Positions 44,868 through 48,384 of a stretch of DNA of 48,384 bases are shown here, piece by piece. Numbering within the stretch: the first letter of the stretch is position 1; the number at the start of each line of letters is the position of its first letter. The notes under the pieces are model-generated. The model was not told where the DNA came from. It saw nothing but the letters and a program-made list of their open reading frames with translations, and ran no database searches. The DNA lies in NCBI RefSeq assembly GCF_029892785.1, contig NZ_JARXXA010000024.1, positions 1-48,384 on the forward strand. Reading direction: 5' to 3'. The stretch comes from Parabacteroides sp. PH5-46. GTDB taxonomy: Bacteria > Bacteroidota > Bacteroidia > Bacteroidales > Tannerellaceae. The translations under genes and the position numbers were made by a program.

Positions 44868-45887
44868 TTATTCTATAACCTTTACCCAGCCGTATGGATC
44901 TGGCTCGTCGCCGGTTTGAATAGCCAATAGTTTCTTGTACAACTTCTCACAGGTAGCTCCGGGCTCTCCGTCTTTTGAAAAAATGTATGATTTGTTTTCA
45001 TCCAAGTCATCAATCTTTGAGATCGGAGTAATAACGGCTGCTGTTCCGCATTCTGCCGCTTCATCAAAAGTGCTCAGTTCCTCTACTGCAATAGGACGGC
45101 GTTCTACCGTAAGTCCCATATCGGTAGCCAGTTGTTGCAGGCTCTTGTTCGTAATAGAAGGGAGAATAGAGTTTGAAGCCGGAGTAATATAGTTATTTCC
45201 TTTGATAGCAAAGAAGTTAGCCGGTCCACATTCGTCTAGATACTTCTTCTCTTTCGGATCCAGGTACAGAACAGCAGCATAGCCTTTACTTTGTGCCTTC
45301 GTTCCGGCTGCAAGACTGGCGGCATAGTTTCCACCTACTTTGATGGTTCCTGTTCCCTGCGGAGCTGCCCTGTCGTATCCGCGCATGATACATACCGGAG
45401 CCGGTTTGAAGCCACTCTTGAAATAAGGGCCAACCGGAGTTACAAATACCATGAAAAGATATTCGCTTGCCGGCTTTACTCCTACCTGGGCACCCAGACC
45501 AATCAACAACGGACGAATGTATAACGACGCTCCGCTTCCATAAGGAGGTACAAAGCGCTCGTTTAATTTTACAACCTTACGAACTGCTTCTTCAAATCTT
45601 TCTACCGGAAATTCGGCCATCATGATTCCCTGGCTCGAAGAAATCATACGTTTGCCATTCTCTTCCATACGAAAAACACGAGTCTTACCATCTTTACCCT
45701 TAAAGGCCTTGAGTCCTTCAAACGCCTCTTGCCCGTAATGGAGACAGGTAGCCGCCATATGAATATTGATTATTTCCGAGGAGCTAACTTCCAGTTCGCC
45801 CCATTTACCATCACGATAATAACATCTGACGTTATAGTCTGTTTTCATATATCCGAACGTAAGTTCAGACCAGTTAATTCCATTCAT
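44868..45887 (-). CDS. ilvE: Branched-chain amino acid aminotransferase (339 aa)
   Basis: PLP-dependent, fold type IV transaminase making Leu, Ile and Val from their 2-oxo acids with glutamate. N-terminal region NVRCYYRDGKWGELEV and LHYGQEAFEGLKAFKG. The PLP Lys lies in GTIKVGGNYAASL, and YLDECGPANFFAIKG and ECGTAAVITPI are present. Normal length for the bacterial group II form. Monocistronic, with its own terminator. Confidence 0.96.
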   Translation of the reverse strand: MNGINWSELTFGYMKTDYNVRCYYRDGKWGELEVSSSEIINIHMAATCLHYGQEAFEGLKAFKGKDGKTRVFRMEENGKRMISSSQGIMMAEFPVERFEEAVRKVVKLNERFVPPYGSGASLYIRPLLIGLGAQVGVKPASEYLFMVFVTPVGPYFKSGFKPAPVCIMRGYDRAAPQGTGTIKVGGNYAASLAAGTKAQSKGYAAVLYLDPKEKKYLDECGPANFFAIKGNNYITPASNSILPSITNKSLQQLATDMGLTVERRPIAVEELSTFDEAAECGTAAVITPISKIDDLDENKSYIFSKDGEPGATCEKLYKKLLAIQTGDEPDPYGWVKVIE

Positions 45888-45915
45888 AAGATTGTCTTCT
45901 ATTAGATTTAAATCA

Positions 45916-45923
45916 CAAATTTA
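45916..45923 (-). promoter_or_regulatory. ilvE -7 box
   Basis: Minus-strand TAAATTTG matches TAnnTTTG, 28 nt before the ATG. Confidence 0.55.
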
Positions 45924-45943
45924 ATCTATTTCACAATAATTGC

Positions 45944-45951
45944 TACATTTG
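45944..45951 (+). promoter_or_regulatory. -7 box of the lipoprotein-metF pair
   Basis: TACATTTG matches TAnnTTTG. The expected start near 45957 gives a leader of about 18 nt before the GTG at 45975, supporting that start codon. Confidence 0.6.
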
Positions 45952-45974
45952 CAACGAAAATAAACTATCAAAAA

Positions 45975-46493
45975 GTGAGACGTCGTGATTTCTTAAAAGC
46001 ATCAACTGCGAGTTGTGTTTTATTTTTCGCTTGCAATAACAAACAAGCAACCGGATATACGCATTATCTGGACCCAGAAGTAGGAAAAGAAACGACACTT
46101 GAAGGAGAGGTCGTACATGTCTGCCCGATAAAAGGGAAGAAGATGAAATTACGACTTTCCGATGGTGAAATCATCTGCGTATTGCCTGCCGACAATGAAC
46201 CCTTTGAAAAGGGCTTATGGGATAAAAAAAAGGTGAAAATCAGCGGAATGTTGAGCGAAAGCAAACTTTCCAGAAAAACTATCGCTGTTAATTACGAGGA
46301 GAAAAAACTGCTTTGTCACATCGACCAGACTCCCTGTCTTGATACACAATGGGCAGAAAACCGCTGGAAAGATGGCTCTGCAGAGAACCTATTGAATAGA
46401 GACAATGAAAAGTTGCAAAAGAAAATGCACGAAACAAAGGTGAACTTTATTCAGGTCTTTTCTATTACGGCAAAAAATATTATTGAGATATAA
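45975..46493 (+). CDS. Hypothetical Tat-type lipoprotein (172 aa)
   Basis: Starts at GTG: there is no upstream ATG in frame and the -7 box fits. The N-terminus MRRRDFLKAS is a twin-arginine signal, and LFFAC provides a lipobox, so it is probably a folded, lipidated envelope protein. Residues ~45-110 (GEVVHVCPIKGKKMKLRL, KVKISGML) look like a small OB-type barrel, somewhat like DUF4920 proteins; I am not sure of that match. Two further Cys (LLCH, TPCL) lie near 115-125. It ends 8 nt before metF and is likely cotranscribed with it. Cofactor or metal binding is possible, given Tat export. Confidence 0.7.
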   Translation: MRRRDFLKASTASCVLFFACNNKQATGYTHYLDPEVGKETTLEGEVVHVCPIKGKKMKLRLSDGEIICVLPADNEPFEKGLWDKKKVKISGMLSESKLSRKTIAVNYEEKKLLCHIDQTPCLDTQWAENRWKDGSAENLLNRDNEKLQKKMHETKVNFIQVFSITAKNIIEI

Positions 46494-46501
46494 ATAAAAC
46501 T

Positions 46502-47452
46502 ATGAGGGTTATCGATCATATCAGGAACAGTAAGCAAACGGCTTTTTCTTTTGAAATTCTTCCCCCTTTAAAAGGGAATAGTGTACAAAAAGTATATAGT
46601 GTTATTGACAAATTGCGCGAATTTGATCCTAAATATATCAATATCACCTCGCATCATAGCGAATTTATTTACAAAACATTAGCCGACGGTAGCTACCAAC
46701 GGGTAAACATACGCAAACGTCCCGGTTCGGTAGCTATTGCCTCTGCCATTCAGAACAAATACGGCATCATTGCTGTTCCACATATTATCTGCAAAGGATT
46801 CAGCAAAGACGAAACGGAATACGCACTGATCGACTTGAACTTTCTGGGAGTATATGATCTGTTGTTGCTCCGGGGAGATGTGAAAACGCTTGACCCAAAC
46901 TTGGACAAAAGCCAGTTTCATGATTATGCTATAGAACTTCAGGAGCAGGTAAACAACTTTAATAAAGGTATTGCCGTAGACGGCTCTACATTTGAAGCAA
47001 ACGAAACTCCTTTCTCTTACGGAATGGCTTGCTATCCAGAGAAGCACGAAGAGGCTCCGAATATAGAATCGGACATTTACTATGCCAAAAAGAAAGTAGA
47101 AAACGGTGCCGACTACCTGGTGACTCAAATGTTCTTCGACAATGAAAAATATTACACCTTTGTGGATCGTTGCCGTGCCGAAGGCATTACCGTGCCGATT
47201 ATCCCTGGTGTAAAACCCATTGTTTTCAAAAATCAGCTGACTATACTTCCTAAAGTTTTCCGCTCAGACATTCCCGAAGCATTAGCAAAAGAGCTGCGGA
47301 AATGCAAAACCGACGAGGATGCAAAAGCTGTAGGTGTAGAATGGTGTACCATGCAATGTAAAGATCTGATGGTTCATCAGGTTCCCAGCCTGCATTTCTA
47401 TTCGTTCATGGCAACCGAGAGTGTATACCAGGTAGCAAAAGAGGTATATTAA
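46502..47452 (+). CDS. metF: 5,10-methylenetetrahydrofolate reductase (316 aa)
   Basis: FAD-dependent reduction of methylene-THF to methyl-THF for methionine synthesis. TIM-barrel sequence: FSFEILPPLKGN with the catalytic Glu, ITSHHSE, DLLLLRGD, ENGADYLVTQMFFDN and IIPGVKPI. Normal length. Its stop codon shares the palindrome TTAA with the stop of the convergent hydrolase, a 4-bp overlap. Confidence 0.96.
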   Translation: MRVIDHIRNSKQTAFSFEILPPLKGNSVQKVYSVIDKLREFDPKYINITSHHSEFIYKTLADGSYQRVNIRKRPGSVAIASAIQNKYGIIAVPHIICKGFSKDETEYALIDLNFLGVYDLLLLRGDVKTLDPNLDKSQFHDYAIELQEQVNNFNKGIAVDGSTFEANETPFSYGMACYPEKHEEAPNIESDIYYAKKKVENGADYLVTQMFFDNEKYYTFVDRCRAEGITVPIIPGVKPIVFKNQLTILPKVFRSDIPEALAKELRKCKTDEDAKAVGVEWCTMQCKDLMVHQVPSLHFYSFMATESVYQVAKEVY

Positions 47453-48264
47453 TCCTCCTTTTTCAATATTTCCTTTACGTGAGTTTTTAAGATGTGAAAA
47501 GCTGGTGCTGCCATAGCGCCATGGTCGTATCCATCTAGTTCATATAAGTAGGTTTCCTTATGTCCTGCGACTTTCATCATGCGCCAGAAGTAAGCGTTTT
47601 CTTCATAGCGTCCCAGTAGTTCCAACTCCCTGTCTCCGGAAACTATAACCAAAGGCGGAGCGTCAGGACGCACATAATAGAGCGGAGCAAATTCATCAAT
47701 GCTGGGTTGTGTGTCTTTCATTCCTTTGGACTGTCTGTATGCAAAATGGCTGATTGCATGTCCGCTGAAAGGGATCAGTCCGGCTATCCGGTCGGTATCT
47801 ATGTGATAGGCTTCAAGCCATTTTTTATCCAATCCAATCATGGAGGTCAGATATCCCCCTGCCGAATGTCCTGACACAAATATCTTATGAGGATCGCCTC
47901 CAAACTGCCCTATTTCGTTAAAAGTCCAGGCAACTGCAGCTGCGGCATCCTGCAAGCAGTCCGAGAGTTGGGCCTTCGGAAGCAGACGGTAATTTACCGC
48001 CACAACAGCCAATCCACAGTTCTTCAGTTGCTCGGGAATATGCTTTTTGCCTGAAGAAAGTCCACCTCCATGAAACCAAACTACCGTAGCAAAGCCTTTC
48101 TCGCCCTCCGGATAGTAAACATCCAGTTTGCAACGTTCCCGACTATAAGCGTCTCCATCTGTACGATAATTCAGATTTTCAACTATCTTATAAGCAGTAA
48201 CTGTTTGAGCAAAAGCAATATTCACAAACAGAAGGGATAGCAACGATAATAGGATTCTCTTCAT
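47449..48264 (-). CDS. Secreted alpha/beta hydrolase, carboxylesterase type (271 aa)
   Basis: Exported esterase. The signal peptide is ~1-19 (ending NIAFAQ). Oxyanion motif FHGGG and nucleophile elbow GHSAGG are present, an Asp probably lies in the VSGDRELELLG region, and His in DGYDHGAM. It resembles the BD-FAE/xylan acetylesterase-like group. It converges on metF with overlapping stops and no terminator between them. The natural ester substrate is unknown. Confidence 0.9.
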   Translation of the reverse strand: MKRILLSLLSLLFVNIAFAQTVTAYKIVENLNYRTDGDAYSRERCKLDVYYPEGEKGFATVVWFHGGGLSSGKKHIPEQLKNCGLAVVAVNYRLLPKAQLSDCLQDAAAAVAWTFNEIGQFGGDPHKIFVSGHSAGGYLTSMIGLDKKWLEAYHIDTDRIAGLIPFSGHAISHFAYRQSKGMKDTQPSIDEFAPLYYVRPDAPPLVIVSGDRELELLGRYEENAYFWRMMKVAGHKETYLYELDGYDHGAMAAPAFHILKTHVKEILKKED

Positions 48265-48331
48265 AACTTTCTATATTAAACAGGCATACAATAATACAAA
48301 TTTAATTGATTTGCAAAGAAACCACTTTCCT

Positions 48332-48384
48332 CTAAACAAACAAAGGAGTTGTTTCTAAATATTGAAACAACTCCTTTAGTTTAG
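48332..48384 (-). terminator. Hairpin of an off-window gene
   Basis: A 14-bp perfect stem (AAAGGAGTTGTTTC at 48342-48355 with its complement at 48364-48377), with outer CTAAAC/GTTTAG pairing to the window edge. On the minus strand it is followed by a T-rich tract, so it probably ends a minus-strand gene to the right. Confidence 0.7.

Overview
The window is chromosomal DNA from a Bacteroidales bacterium, most likely Parabacteroides or a close relative. Three things point there: recurrent Bacteroidetes -7 promoter boxes (TAnnTTTG), the fused fucokinase/GDP-fucose pyrophosphorylase gene fkp, and the orders thrS-infC-rpmI-rplT and DUF4290-murA-rimM-M23-dxr-rseP. There are no insertion sequences, prophage genes, CRISPR arrays or rRNA. 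Genus is an inference; order is well supported.

Layout. 1-3.7 kb: a tandem SGNH/GDSL esterase, a ThiC-like gene that has lost key metal-binding motifs, and tRNA-Arg(ACG). 3.8-8.7 kb: divergent outer-membrane genes, a patatin phospholipase with a C-terminal barrel and a TonB-dependent-receptor-like barrel. 9.1-12.9 kb: thrS, infC, rpmI, rplT, followed by the Bacteroidales-1 (6S-like) RNA with its own promoter and terminator. 12.9-24.6 kb: glycan-degrading secreted enzymes (sialate O-acetylesterase, GH2, two-domain DUF1080 lipoprotein, GH3 with PA14) plus a small barrel-like protein and a NUDIX hydrolase. No SusC/SusD pair is present. 24.8-30.8 kb: an envelope/isoprenoid run (DUF4290, murA, rimM, M23 peptidase, dxr, rseP). 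30.8-39.6 kb: TPR protein, alanine dehydrogenase, fkp, malic enzyme, a 53-codon gene and a HAD phosphatase. 39.9-48.3 kb: pyruvate:ferredoxin oxidoreductase, an AAA ATPase, ilvE, a Tat-type lipoprotein, metF and an alpha/beta hydrolase.

The most unusual content lies between genes. Four intergenic gaps (8730, 18655, 24675, 35893) each hold 4-5 imperfect palindromes whose centres are exactly 22 bp apart. The palindromic word differs at every locus but the pitch is the same. A second family, with the word GCTCACGTCC in alternating orientation at exactly 21 bp pitch, occurs at 3515, 20444 and 44793. These look like a regulatory, architectural or mobile repeat system that no gene annotation explains.

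The second main lead is the ThiC-like protein. It aligns along the ThiC core but stops before the C-terminal CxxCxxxxC iron-sulfur motif, has Gly where the second metal-binding His normally sits, and has several other substitutions in invariant loops. The gene is solitary and has no room for a TPP riboswitch. The third lead is the 6S-like RNA, which can form mutually exclusive helices resembling the release switch of 6S RNA.
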